A stretch of 24,173 nt of DNA from a virus: positions 1-24,173 of the IMG/VR virus record IMGVR_UViG_3300042900_000804. One strand, 5' to 3'. The position numbers were made by a program, and so were the translations under genes. Shown in pieces: positions 13,608-21,977 of this stretch. The notes below the pieces were generated by a model. It had not been told where the DNA came from and made no database searches. It was given only the letters and a program-made list of their open reading frames with translations. Each line of letters opens with the position of its first letter. Within the stretch, counting starts at the first letter, position 1.

Positions 13608-14558
13608 ATGACTACTGGAAACGTTCTTGTAAACGACACTGTAAGAATTAGGGTTAGATTTATAGATATAGATCCGACCACTGGTGATGAGATTCAAATT
13701 TCTCCAACTTTAGTTACGGTTAACATATTTGATTCTGAAGATGTAATAGTGGAAACTGGTCAAGCTGAAGCCGTAAGTGGATCTACTTCTTCTTATTATT
13801 ACGATTTCACACCGACAATAGCAGGTGAATACAGAATAACTTTTGTTGGAACATTTGCTAATTCAACATTTGTAAACGTAAATCAAAACCTATACGTAAG
13901 TAGCCAAACGGCAGAATATAGACCAGTTATAACTTTGTCAGCAGATGAAACTATATCATTTGGAGCAGATATAACACCACTTTATGTAGATCCAGAAATC
14001 CTTCAAAGTACATTCCCAGATGCAACAAAGCTTGAAATAGCAGAACTAATACATAATTTTTCTCAAGAAATAAATAGCATTATTGGCATAAAGTCTACCA
14101 CAACAGATCCAGTTGCTGTAATGGAGAGCTATGGCGTAGCTCCTTATGCCGTAGTAGAGTACATTAAAGCAGCTACATGCTGTGAGCTTACTAGGGTGTA
14201 CGGTTTCGGCGGAGATGATGAGTTAAGTATACAGTTGGCAGATTTGCAGATTACAAACAGAAATACTCCAAGAAGTAATATAACAAGATCTAACGCAACA
14301 ACTTGGTGCCAAATAGCAGCTGCTTTAAGAAAAGAACTTTTGTCAAAGAGAACTGGCATAAGAGGCGTACAGCCAAAGGGAACGCCCCGAAGAGTTACTA
14401 CCCCATCTGGAGCATCATTGGATCTGCAAACCGGGGCACTTATATACATCAATGATACTAACGTATACGGCCCAAGGGATCTGTTCAGACAAGGTACTAG
14501 CGCTCAATCTGGCGTAGATGACCCCATGCCAAGCAGGGGCATAAAGAGATATGATTAA
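13608..14558 (+). CDS. Head-tail connector-like structural protein with Ig-like N-terminus
   Basis: 316-residue probable neck protein. Residues 1-100 look like an Ig-type beta sandwich (VRIRVRFIDIDP ... YYYDFTPTIAGEYRITFVG). From about residue 120 a helical part begins with YVDPEILQSTFPDATKLEIAEL, a pattern similar to gp6/gp36-type head-tail connector proteins, which begin with a short helix after 'P..L...FP'. The C-terminal 90 residues are basic and Thr/Gly-rich (LSKRTGIRGVQPKGTPRRV), unusual and perhaps an extension that contacts DNA or capsid. Its position just before other neck and sheath genes supports the call. TTGGAG lies five bases before the ATG. The role is inferred from weak similarity and gene order. 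Confidence 0.4.
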   Translation: MTTGNVLVNDTVRIRVRFIDIDPTTGDEIQISPTLVTVNIFDSEDVIVETGQAEAVSGSTSSYYYDFTPTIAGEYRITFVGTFANSTFVNVNQNLYVSSQTAEYRPVITLSADETISFGADITPLYVDPEILQSTFPDATKLEIAELIHNFSQEINSIIGIKSTTTDPVAVMESYGVAPYAVVEYIKAATCCELTRVYGFGGDDELSIQLADLQITNRNTPRSNITRSNATTWCQIAAALRKELLSKRTGIRGVQPKGTPRRVTTPSGASLDLQTGALIYINDTNVYGPRDLFRQGTSAQSGVDDPMPSRGIKRYD

Positions 14559-14931
14559 TGCTAAAAATATTATTAAAAAGATATTAAGAGAATGGGGTCA
14601 TGATATACTTTATCAAAGAAGAATATCTGACGATTTTACATACTCAGAAGTTTTAGAAAGAATAACCACAAGAAGCCAATTAGCTAAATCATCTAGAATT
14701 TCAACAACTTTAGAAGAAGAAACAGAAGGTTATTTTGTTAATTCTGATTTAGTATATTACTTTGAATCTTCGGTCAATCCTCAATCTGGGGATAGAATAT
14801 ATGAAGAGTCTTTTATAAATTTAGATGAAACAATAATTTACAGAATAGACGCTGCGTACGGTGTTAGAGGACGTTTTGGCGAAATAAATTATTGGATAGT
14901 TGGAGCAACAAAGGAAACGCCAGCAGGATAA
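14551..14931 (+). CDS. Probable neck / head-closure-type protein
   Basis: 126-residue protein overlapping the end of the connector-like gene by 8 bases. The N-terminal helix (NIIKKILREWGHDILYQRRI) followed by beta strands, with VNPQSGDRIYEESFINLDETIIYRID in the second half, fits the general plan of small head-closure or tail-completion proteins ('Y.V.SV.P...GDRI' with a terminal beta barrel). I cannot assign a specific family. Its place between connector-like and sheath-like genes agrees with a neck role. Confidence 0.4.
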   Translation: MINAKNIIKKILREWGHDILYQRRISDDFTYSEVLERITTRSQLAKSSRISTTLEEETEGYFVNSDLVYYFESSVNPQSGDRIYEESFINLDETIIYRIDAAYGVRGRFGEINYWIVGATKETPAG

Positions 14932-14932
14932 T

Positions 14933-16541
14933 ATGTTACTAGTAAGTCCAGGAACAGTAGTAGAGATTCCATTCGTGTACAGATCTGGGTATACCTACGT
15001 CGATCCAGATGTCAGTATAACAGTTCTTTTAAAGAGACGGATTTAATAGTGCAGGCCCGGTTATATCTGGTCCATATGTTTGGACTCCAGACTCAGGCAA
15101 TTGGGCAACCTACCCTGGTTATATAGCAGATTTTAGCGATCCAAATATAACCACTGTTGGCCTTAAAAGGGAGTCGCAAGGTTCTTTTATTGTTAAGCTA
15201 AAGATGCCAGAAAATCTTTTTGATGGAATGTACACAGTTCAAATAAATGCTGTGATAGATGGATTATTGGTATCAAAAGAAATAAATTTGCAATCATCTG
15301 ATGGATACCAGTCGTATGAAGATTCTTTTGATTTAGGTTCAAAATCTATAAAAATAGGTAATAGATCTCTGTATCAAAATATTGGAGATTCAACAACTCA
15401 GAATATAATACTAATAGGCCACACAGATGCCATGGAGCCTTACGGAGTAGTAAAATTAAAATCTATTCAAGATGGAATAAATATACTAAGAGGTGACACA
15501 AAGTCTCCATTACTCAGGGGAATGTTTGATGCTTACGCGTGCGGGGCCAGAGATATATATATAATGTCCTGCGGGTACATGAGTGAATATGTAGAAGAAG
15601 TCAGTGATAGAAATATAGAAATATTTTTTGACAACAATTCAACACCAAATCAATATTCTTTTTACGATCTATATTATTTAAGACTGAATGAATGTTATAC
15701 ATTGTTGAGAGATTATGAATTTTTAAACATAATAGTTCCACTAGAAACTTCAATAATTAATACTGGACTTAATAATTTTGTTGAGCAACTTGCAACCCAC
15801 TGTGAATTTATGCAAACTGAAACAGGCGAAGTGCAGTTTGGAATAATAGGATCTAAAAATAATGGATTATCAGTATCAGACATTGACCTATTGGAAGAAA
15901 AAGATTTTAATTTAGATCCAGTTATAACCGCTGAAGGTTATGTTATTTCTGATAAGGGTAGACATGTAATCTTGATTTATGGTGAAATAATTCTAAGCCA
16001 TAAACAACTACAGGTAAGTTATTCTAGTTCAACCGCTGCTGCAGTAGCTGGAATGATATCATCTACTAGAATTGATAGAGGGTTAACTAAAGCTAGAATA
16101 CCAGCGGCTTTTTCAATTTATGGAGCAGATTTAAACGCCGCACAAGTAAAAAGACTTCAAGACATAGGAATTAACACTATAGTTAGAGGGCAAAGATCTA
16201 GGAGAGCAGCAATCTTTGATATATCATTAAGTAGCGATTACACTAAATCTATCAGTGAGTCATACAAGGATTGCAGTAATGTTAGATTAGTTTCTTTAGT
16301 TATTAGAGAAATTCAATCTTTAGGAAATCTTGCTGTTGGAAAATTTGGATACGAAAAAGTTATATCCTATGTAGAAGAATTTTTATCAGCATTACAAAGT
16401 TCTAAAGTGATAGTAGATTACTCAATGAACGCATCCGTAAATAAACCAGATAAGGGTACTCTTTATTTTAATATATCGATTACATCTTCTAGAACTTTAA
16501 GACAGATTTCTTTTAATGTTGCTACAGGGAAGGGCGCATAA
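14933..16541 (+). CDS. Tail-sheath-like protein with N-terminal beta domain; reading frame interrupted by a +1 shift
   Basis: ATG at 14933 opens a frame coding MLLVSPGTVVEIPFVYRSG... that stops at TAA 15044-15046 after 37 residues. The following frame (+1) is open from 15033 and continues the same type of protein, GFNSAGPVISGPYVWTPDSG, to TAA at 16541. The two parts clearly belong together, giving about 535 residues. The first ~110 form a beta domain. The rest matches contractile sheath architecture: SPLLRGMFDAYACGARDIYI, then VSYSSSTAAAVAGMI, the 'LQDIGINTIV' block, and a C-terminal domain ending GTLYFNISITSSRTLRQISF. The next sheath gene has the same plan, so this may be a second sheath or sheath-adaptor. 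The shift may be a sequence error, a mutation or recoding. Without a shift, translation might restart at 15204. Confidence 0.6.
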
Positions 16542-17278
16542 TGACACAGAATGCTATAGGATTCCCATCAGGAAATAGAAACGATGTTAGTTTTGATAGA
16601 ACATTTGGAGAGCCACTTCAGGCAAGTGGAAATCTTAGTTACTTAGAATTTATAGCAGTAGTTAAATCTTTGTGGGAAAACGCTTATCCAGATATTAAAA
16701 TAAAACCAACACAAAGCGGAACGTATGCTGACTATCCGGTAATAGTATATGGATTGGAATTAAGAAAAGCTCACACCAGTGAGCCAAAGCCAAGAACTAG
16801 AACTACACAAACAAATAAAGATGTAGTTGTCTTTGGTCAAAGGTTCCAAAACATAGTTAGCTTTACTGTTATTACAGAAGCAAGTGCAGGAGCAGCACAG
16901 GGGTCTGCAGCAAGATATTCTGGTCCAGAGGTAGCGGACAATATTATAGAAATATTTGAAGACTTTATGTTAGAACATACTCCTGTATTTAAAAGGTTAG
17001 GAGCTTCAGAATTCGTCTACTCAAGAAGGCTTTCCGACTCTGAAGAAAATAGAGACAGTACTGACACTAATAAAAGAACTGTTACCTATATGTTGACGAC
17101 TGAAAAACTGTTTGCTCAAAATGTTAACCAAATTGAGAATATCGTTTTAGACGTTAGAAGATACATGGCCTATGAGAAGTCTATATGGGACACCGCCGAA
17201 GCGCAGGCTACTCCTAATTTCACTGGAACAGAGCTAAACATAATAGACTTATATCAAAGTTCTACCCCCAACACTTAA
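16541..17278 (+). CDS. Tail-terminator/completion-like protein
   Basis: 245-residue protein whose ATG overlaps the previous stop by one base. Its order (LSYLEFIAVVKSLWENAYPDI, a beta region with FGQRFQNIVSFTVITEAS, then helix NIIEIFEDFMLEHTPVFKRLG and YSRRLSDSEENRD) resembles tail-terminator or tail-completion proteins of contractile phages, which have 'Q.i.f.v.......A...ad.l...f......lk..G......R..ed'. It lies directly before the main sheath gene, the common place for such a protein. No membrane segment or enzyme motif. The call rests on pattern and position only. Confidence 0.45.
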   Translation: MTQNAIGFPSGNRNDVSFDRTFGEPLQASGNLSYLEFIAVVKSLWENAYPDIKIKPTQSGTYADYPVIVYGLELRKAHTSEPKPRTRTTQTNKDVVVFGQRFQNIVSFTVITEASAGAAQGSAARYSGPEVADNIIEIFEDFMLEHTPVFKRLGASEFVYSRRLSDSEENRDSTDTNKRTVTYMLTTEKLFAQNVNQIENIVLDVRRYMAYEKSIWDTAEAQATPNFTGTELNIIDLYQSSTPNT

Positions 17279-17284
17279 TGTAGT

Positions 17285-17314
17285 TTGTTTTTATATCTTA
17301 CCTATTACTATATT
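17285..17314 (+). promoter_or_regulatory. Candidate promoter before the tail sheath gene
   Basis: TTGTTT at 17285-17290 and TATATT at 17309-17314 are spaced by 18 bases in the 83-base gap before the sheath gene. The major tail genes need high expression, and a strong GGAGG lies further downstream at 17346-17350, 11 bases before ATG. The region is AT-rich, so the match is tentative. Confidence 0.3.
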
Positions 17315-17361
17315 GTCTGAAGTAATATATTTATCTGCCCTAATCGGAGGTCTAAAGTCTA

Positions 17362-18633
17362 ATGGCTCTACCAGGTGTAAAAACAGTAATTAAAGATCGC
17401 TTTTATAGCATCTCAAGACAGGATATTCCTGTCGGACCAAAAATTTGTCTCATTGCTCGCAGATCTACTGCTGACAATTTTGGCAATGTAAGGGACTTAG
17501 ACGTTGTTCAGGCAACAACGGAACAAGACGTCATAACTGCGTTTGGAGAAAATTCAGACGCACACAGAGGCTATTTCGAGCTTGTAGCAGGAGGTGCTGA
17601 AAGAGTTTTCATCGTACCACTTCCTAGCGATACAGCATGGAACTACACCACCGGTGCAGTTACCAGTGCGTCCTTTGGTGGAAGCGTTTTTGATGCTTGT
17701 TTCGAAGCAGCAGAAGCAGTTCAGCCAGACATCATCATACCTTGGGGTAGAGGTGGACACCCATATGACTACGATCAAGAGGGTGCTACTCCTAATGCTG
17801 GCACAACGGGACCAGCTTTTGGTTTTTATGCAGACAGTGCTGCAGGCGCAAATAGCCTTGTTGCCAAAGTTGGCGCAAAGGTAAAAGACATTGCAGAGAA
17901 TTCTTTTCCATGCTTTGCAGTTATGGGAATTAAGCCTTACATAGGTGGCGTATCAGAAATTATGACACCAGGTGAAGTATCAACTCACATTGGTAGCGCA
18001 GGACTAACCACTCTCGTTTCAAGAGACGATGCAACCTTTTCTGCTGGTTCAGCTAACGATGGCGTTAACAGATATGTAGTAGTTATAGCTTCAGAGCTTA
18101 AGCCAGTAAACTATGTAGCTGAATGGGGTTTCGCCAATGGTGCAACAACTTTTGCTGCTGCAATTAGCAGAATGGCTTCTTTTAGCTCACCAGTTAATAA
18201 GATAGCTTACAACGTTGCATCTATCAGATATAATCCAACTAGAACACAGCAAATAACAATGTCAGACAAGGGCGTTAACTTTATCGCTCTTAACTTTAAC
18301 AAAGTGCCAGTCTTCATTGAAGGTAGCACATTCGCTATGTCAACATCGGATTATACAAGAATTTCTACATATAGAATCATCTCAGAAGCAGCCACTTTAA
18401 TAAGACAAGTGTGCCAGAAGTTTATTGGTGAAGCATCAACCCTTCAGACAAGAAACTCTATGGAAACGGCTATCACTTCTGCACTAAGAGGGATGCAACA
18501 AATGGGTGCCTTGTTGGACAGTGACTTCAGCGTAAGTTACTTGCCAGCACAAAATAAGGCGTTTGTTGACCTCGTATTAACACCAGCATTTGAACTCAAG
18601 AACATTGAAGTTCAAGTATCTATAAGCATATAA
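17362..18633 (+). CDS. Contractile tail sheath protein
   Basis: 423-residue tail sheath. The N-terminus (ALPGVKTVIKDRFYSIS, then VQATTEQDVITAFG and GGAERVFIVPLP) and the middle FDACFEAAEAVQPDIIIPWG follow sheath organisation. The C-terminal domain is the clearest part: DYTRISTYRIISEAATLIRQ, MQQMGALLDSDFSVSYLP and FVDLVLTPAFELKNIEVQV match the conserved sheath C-terminus that makes the inter-subunit mesh. It is short for a sheath, so peripheral domains are probably missing. Codons are more GC-rich and ordered than in flanking genes, in line with high expression. The tail tube gene follows after 27 bases. Confidence 0.8.
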   Translation: MALPGVKTVIKDRFYSISRQDIPVGPKICLIARRSTADNFGNVRDLDVVQATTEQDVITAFGENSDAHRGYFELVAGGAERVFIVPLPSDTAWNYTTGAVTSASFGGSVFDACFEAAEAVQPDIIIPWGRGGHPYDYDQEGATPNAGTTGPAFGFYADSAAGANSLVAKVGAKVKDIAENSFPCFAVMGIKPYIGGVSEIMTPGEVSTHIGSAGLTTLVSRDDATFSAGSANDGVNRYVVVIASELKPVNYVAEWGFANGATTFAAAISRMASFSSPVNKIAYNVASIRYNPTRTQQITMSDKGVNFIALNFNKVPVFIEGSTFAMSTSDYTRISTYRIISEAATLIRQVCQKFIGEASTLQTRNSMETAITSALRGMQQMGALLDSDFSVSYLPAQNKAFVDLVLTPAFELKNIEVQVSISI

Positions 18634-18660
18634 CATAATACCGATTTGGAGGGTATATAA

Positions 18661-19365
18661 ATGGCAGAATATGAAGGTCCAGTAGCTAAGTATCTTAATA
18701 CTTATACTACATTTTCCGGAGCAGATATCGTAGCTACTTTTGGTGGCATTGAAATCGGAGCTCTATCTGGAATCACTTTCTCAGTTACGAGAGAAAAAGC
18801 ACCAATTTACACAATGGGTTCACCAAACCCACGTTCCTTCTCAAGAGGAAAAAGAGGTATCGCAGGCTCTTTGATCTTCACCGTATTTGACAGACCAGCT
18901 CTGTACCAAATGCTTGAAGCTAATTATCAGACAGACGGCGGAGGGGCACAATTCTTCACCAGAAAGAGCAATACCCTTCCAGGTGATGCAGGACACAAGA
19001 GAGGTATAGCAGAGTTTGACAAGCAGTCACTCGACGTAGTCAGTCAGATTCCTTACTATGCTGACCAGATTCCTCCATTCGATATTACAATTACCTTTGC
19101 CAACGAATATGGCCAAGGTGCAGTAAGATCAATCTTTGGTGTTGAACTTCTAAACGAAGGTTCTGGAGCTTCTATGGACGACATTGTTATCGAAGAAACG
19201 ATGACTTATGTAGCCCGTGAAATTGGACCTATGTACAAGATTTCAAACTCACAACTTACTGGCGGTCTCTTTAATGGTGAAAACAGCCTCAAAAATATTA
19301 TTAATGAAGATGTACCAGGAACAGCTGGTCTCAACAAAAACGGCGTTAAGATCATTAGACCTTAA
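18661..19365 (+). CDS. Tail tube protein (paralogue 1 of 3)
   Basis: 234-residue probable major tail tube subunit. The core reads IEIGALSGITFSVTREKAP, then GSPNPRSFSRGKRGIAGSLIFTVF, IPPFDITITFANEYG and IVIEETMTYVAREIGP, a beta-sandwich plan as in contractile tube proteins. The next two genes carry the same blocks with changes. GGAGGG lies seven bases before the ATG, the strongest Shine-Dalgarno in this part, and a terminator hairpin follows, which supports high expression with the sheath. Residues 190-234 form a Gly/Asn-rich tail unlike the paralogues. I name this copy the main tube because of position next to the sheath and expression signals. Confidence 0.7.
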   Translation: MAEYEGPVAKYLNTYTTFSGADIVATFGGIEIGALSGITFSVTREKAPIYTMGSPNPRSFSRGKRGIAGSLIFTVFDRPALYQMLEANYQTDGGGAQFFTRKSNTLPGDAGHKRGIAEFDKQSLDVVSQIPYYADQIPPFDITITFANEYGQGAVRSIFGVELLNEGSGASMDDIVIEETMTYVAREIGPMYKISNSQLTGGLFNGENSLKNIINEDVPGTAGLNKNGVKIIRP

Positions 19366-19383
19366 TAGTTTCAAAAACTAATT

Positions 19384-19428
19384 ATATATATGGGGACTGG
19401 ATTAAACTCTGGTCCCCATATTTATTTA
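19384..19428 (+). terminator. Rho-independent terminator after the tail tube gene
   Basis: ATATGGGGAC (19388-19397) and GTCCCCATAT (19412-19421) form a perfect ten-base stem around a 14-base loop, followed by a T-rich stretch (TTATTTATA). The flanking bases add a few more A-T pairs. It separates the highly expressed sheath and tube genes from the tube-like paralogues and would reduce, not abolish, downstream transcription. The T-run is imperfect. Confidence 0.75.
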
Positions 19429-19442
19429 TAAAGGAATAATCA

Positions 19443-20159
19443 ATGACTGGTGTATGGAAATACGATCAACAATCCATAAGTAAACATAGACAGGAACAAG
19501 GTCTTCCAGACCCATTTTCAAATATGTCTTTTGCTGGAACAGATATATCAGCAGCGATGGTGATTCCAGCTATAAATAGAGAAACTGGAACAATAGAAGG
19601 TACTGATATTCTGGAGCTGGGAGAGCTACAAACAATATCATACTCAATTCATAGAGAAAACTCTCCAGTAAGAACTATAGGCCATGTTAATCCAAGAGGA
19701 TTTGTAAAAGGTGGCAGAACTATAGCTGGTTCTTTAATCTTCACCGTGTTCAACGAGTATGCCTTTTATAGAATTAAAGAGTTTCGTCAGATGATGGGTG
19801 AAACTGGACTTTTTTTTGCTCCACTAGCTGACATGCTTCCTCCATTTGATGTGGTATTATCATTCTTCAACGAATATGGTTTAGCAGCTAAAATGAAGAT
19901 ATATGGCATTACTATAGTAGACGAAGGTCAGACAATGTCTGTCGACGACCTTATAACAGAGCAAACATACACATATATGGCTAGAGGTATTCAGCCCTTA
20001 ATGAGCGTAGAGAATGATCCATTGCTGCTACCAAACGATCAAAGAGACCTCTATCAACAAAGACAAGAGAACTTTTTTGGTGCAGCAAATCTCAAATCTT
20101 ACACTCAGTTAATTGAAAGAATTGTTCCACCAGGTGGACCTTCTGCAAATTCTAGATAA
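19443..20159 (+). CDS. Tail-tube-like protein (paralogue 2 of 3)
   Basis: 238-residue relative of the tube protein: ISYSIHRENSPVRTIGHVN, GFVKGGRTIAGSLIFTVFNE, LPPFDVVLSFFNEYGLAAK and ITEQTYTYMARGIQP line up with the corresponding blocks at 18661-19365. It has an extra N-terminus of about 30 residues and a Gln-rich, polar C-terminus. Such extra tube-like proteins may form the tube's first ring or baseplate hub end, or a tail-tip adaptor. AAAGGA precedes the ATG. It lies downstream of the terminator hairpin, so lower expression than the main tube is expected. Confidence 0.65.
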   Translation: MTGVWKYDQQSISKHRQEQGLPDPFSNMSFAGTDISAAMVIPAINRETGTIEGTDILELGELQTISYSIHRENSPVRTIGHVNPRGFVKGGRTIAGSLIFTVFNEYAFYRIKEFRQMMGETGLFFAPLADMLPPFDVVLSFFNEYGLAAKMKIYGITIVDEGQTMSVDDLITEQTYTYMARGIQPLMSVENDPLLLPNDQRDLYQQRQENFFGAANLKSYTQLIERIVPPGGPSANSR

Positions 20160-20173
20160 AGGAAATTAAATTG
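20158..20173 (+). promoter_or_regulatory. Ribosome binding site selecting a TTG start
   Basis: AAAGGA at 20158-20163 precedes TTG at 20171 by seven bases, and overlaps the end of the previous gene. No nearby ATG is in frame, so TTG is the likely start. Confidence 0.6.
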
Positions 20174-21358
20174 ATTGGTGACGCTACATCCGGTGGAGCT
20201 TCTGACTATGAACTAAGAGTAGGGCAAAGGCCCTATAGACCTTTTAGTACATATCTGCCAGCAGACTTGCAAGAAAAGTTGCATGGAAAAGGCGGAAGCC
20301 TTCCTCCAACTACAATTAGAACTGGACCATCCTATGATCCATTAAGTGCAAACATAGACACTCAATGGGCTGGTAAATCAACCGATGGGCAAAAGTTTAA
20401 TAGCTATTATGATTATTACTTCAGTGGCGAAGATGTAAAAGTGTACATAGATGGGTTATTTGATCCAGAACATGAACTTGATATTGCATCTTTTTCTTTT
20501 GTTATTAAGCAAGAAAAACAACCTCTATACGGTTTTTGGTCTTACAACTACGATGCCATGATGGTAGGCACTAGATTAATTTCTGGAGAGATGGTTGTAT
20601 ACACCAGATATCCAGGAAGAATGAGAGACCTTCTTACCTCTGCAGCAGAACAAAGAGTCTTGTTTAACAGCGACAAACCGGGAGCATCTAGAATCCAATC
20701 TTATCTAACTGGAAATAATGAGCAATCTTTAGACGATGAAAAGAATCTTCAAAGGTATTGGAAAAGATCAAATTTAGATAGACTTACGGCAGATAATGAT
20801 AAAACTGACAATAGAAACATATTTAGTTCTCATCCACCTTTTAACTTTATAGTTAAATACGGAACACAAGAAGGCTCAGTCAGTACAGTGGGTAGAAATT
20901 TAGGAACTGATTCTGGCGATAATCTTGAGACACTAGATAGGTTGATGGCTACTGATTACAATGAAAGATTAGTAAAGTCATCTAAAGCGAACACTGGAAT
21001 GGATATAGTTCTACAGGACGTTCACCTAACAAGTATGGGTACATCAATTGCACCTGGCGGTCAAGTGATGATTGAGAGTTATCAATTTATATCTAGAGAT
21101 ATGTACATTTCAAATGGCAACATTAGAAATACTCAGAAGTCTGTACTTTCAACCGTTGATTCTACAGGAGTTCAACAGACTCCAACAAACAAAATCCAAC
21201 CACCGTTAATACCTGGAAAAATCAAACAATTAAAAGATCTTCTTGAAGAGTCAATAAATGATGGCGGTGGCTTAGATTCTTTTAATGGCAGTGGTGGAGG
21301 TTTTTCTGGTGGAGGTGGCGGAGACTTCTCCGGCGGAGGAGCTGGCGGATCTTTCTAA
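20171..21358 (+). CDS. Tail-tube-like protein with extended N-terminus and Gly-rich tail (paralogue 3 of 3)
   Basis: 395-residue protein, TTG start. The central blocks IASFSFVIKQEKQPLYGF, then GTRLISGEMVVYTRYPGRM, PPFNFIVKYG and MIESYQFISRDMYIS follow the tube-fold order of the two preceding genes, but residues 1-90 are extra and a loop of about 60 residues is inserted before PPFNF. The last 30 residues are almost entirely Gly, Ser and Phe (GGGFSGGGGGDFSGGG), a low-complexity tail. Gene order before the chaperones suggests a hub- or tip-side tube-like component. The family relationship is seen in pattern; the role is inferred. Confidence 0.6.
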   Translation: MIGDATSGGASDYELRVGQRPYRPFSTYLPADLQEKLHGKGGSLPPTTIRTGPSYDPLSANIDTQWAGKSTDGQKFNSYYDYYFSGEDVKVYIDGLFDPEHELDIASFSFVIKQEKQPLYGFWSYNYDAMMVGTRLISGEMVVYTRYPGRMRDLLTSAAEQRVLFNSDKPGASRIQSYLTGNNEQSLDDEKNLQRYWKRSNLDRLTADNDKTDNRNIFSSHPPFNFIVKYGTQEGSVSTVGRNLGTDSGDNLETLDRLMATDYNERLVKSSKANTGMDIVLQDVHLTSMGTSIAPGGQVMIESYQFISRDMYISNGNIRNTQKSVLSTVDSTGVQQTPTNKIQPPLIPGKIKQLKDLLEESINDGGGLDSFNGSGGGFSGGGGGDFSGGGAGGSF

Positions 21359-21392
21359 ATATCTAATAAACTAGGTTGATGTATAATTTTTA

Positions 21393-21401
21393 TGTTATAA
21401 T
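21393..21401 (+). promoter_or_regulatory. Strong extended -10 promoter before the chaperone-like genes
   Basis: TG-T-TATAAT is a perfect extended -10 in the 82-base gap. Transcription would begin near 21408, leaving about 33 bases before the ATG at 21441 with AGGAG at 21430-21434. No well-placed -35 is evident, as is usual for extended -10 promoters. Confidence 0.6.
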
Positions 21402-21440
21402 GTAGATAGAAAAATCTTTAATTTAAATTAGGAGAGAAAA

Positions 21441-21974
21441 ATGGCCGAAGGCAGAAAAGTAATCGTGAAAAATTCTGAAGAACTTGCAAAAGAAAACGGT
21501 GCTGACGAAGCGTACACTGCAGAAGAAGTAACAGGAAGTGAAGAAGAACTTACTGAGATGCAGGCAGCTGCAGATTTTGTTAACGAAAACCCAACTACGG
21601 TAGAAGATCTTGCTGATGATGAATTAATCTGGCCAGATGGACCAAATGCTGGCCAAATCAAAATGTGGAAAAAAGAATATGGAGATGTTTATGTAACCTC
21701 TATTACCTTTGATAAGCACATTGCTTGGAGAACTCTTTCTAGACTAGAATACAAGAGCCTGGTAAGAAAGATGGAGCAGCTAATGGAGGCAGGACAACTT
21801 TCTTCTGGAGAAGCAAATCTTTGGAACGAAGAAGCTATTGCAGAGGTCTGCATACTCTTCCCACAGTACGATAGACAATCCATAACTGCAGACCTTGCTG
21901 GATTGCCATCATTGATCGCTCAAGAGGTGCTAGAGGCATCTGGATTCGTAGCCCTAGAGGTTCGACAGCTTTAA
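21441..21974 (+). CDS. Tail-assembly-chaperone-like protein 1
   Basis: 177-residue acidic protein. The N-terminal 60 residues are Glu-rich and probably disordered. The rest (YVTSITFDKHIAWRTLSRLEY, then EEAIAEVCILFPQYDRQ and LAGLPSLIAQEVLEASGF) has the pattern of tail assembly chaperones or baseplate-hub assembly proteins: a short strand, 'R.L...E', helix with 'A...C.L.P', then 'GL...L...ILE.SG'. The next gene shares this architecture. Two such genes between tube and tape measure genes are a hallmark of tail modules, where they bind the tape measure protein. Strong Shine-Dalgarno AGGAG. Its TAA lies in the same frame as the next ATG, two codons on. Confidence 0.6.
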   Translation: MAEGRKVIVKNSEELAKENGADEAYTAEEVTGSEEELTEMQAAADFVNENPTTVEDLADDELIWPDGPNAGQIKMWKKEYGDVYVTSITFDKHIAWRTLSRLEYKSLVRKMEQLMEAGQLSSGEANLWNEEAIAEVCILFPQYDRQSITADLAGLPSLIAQEVLEASGFVALEVRQL

Positions 21975-21977
21975 CAA

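Noticed and set aside
17554-17884. Extra open frames on both strands inside the sheath gene
   Set aside because: They are out-of-frame shadows of a well-supported sheath gene and lack ribosome sites.
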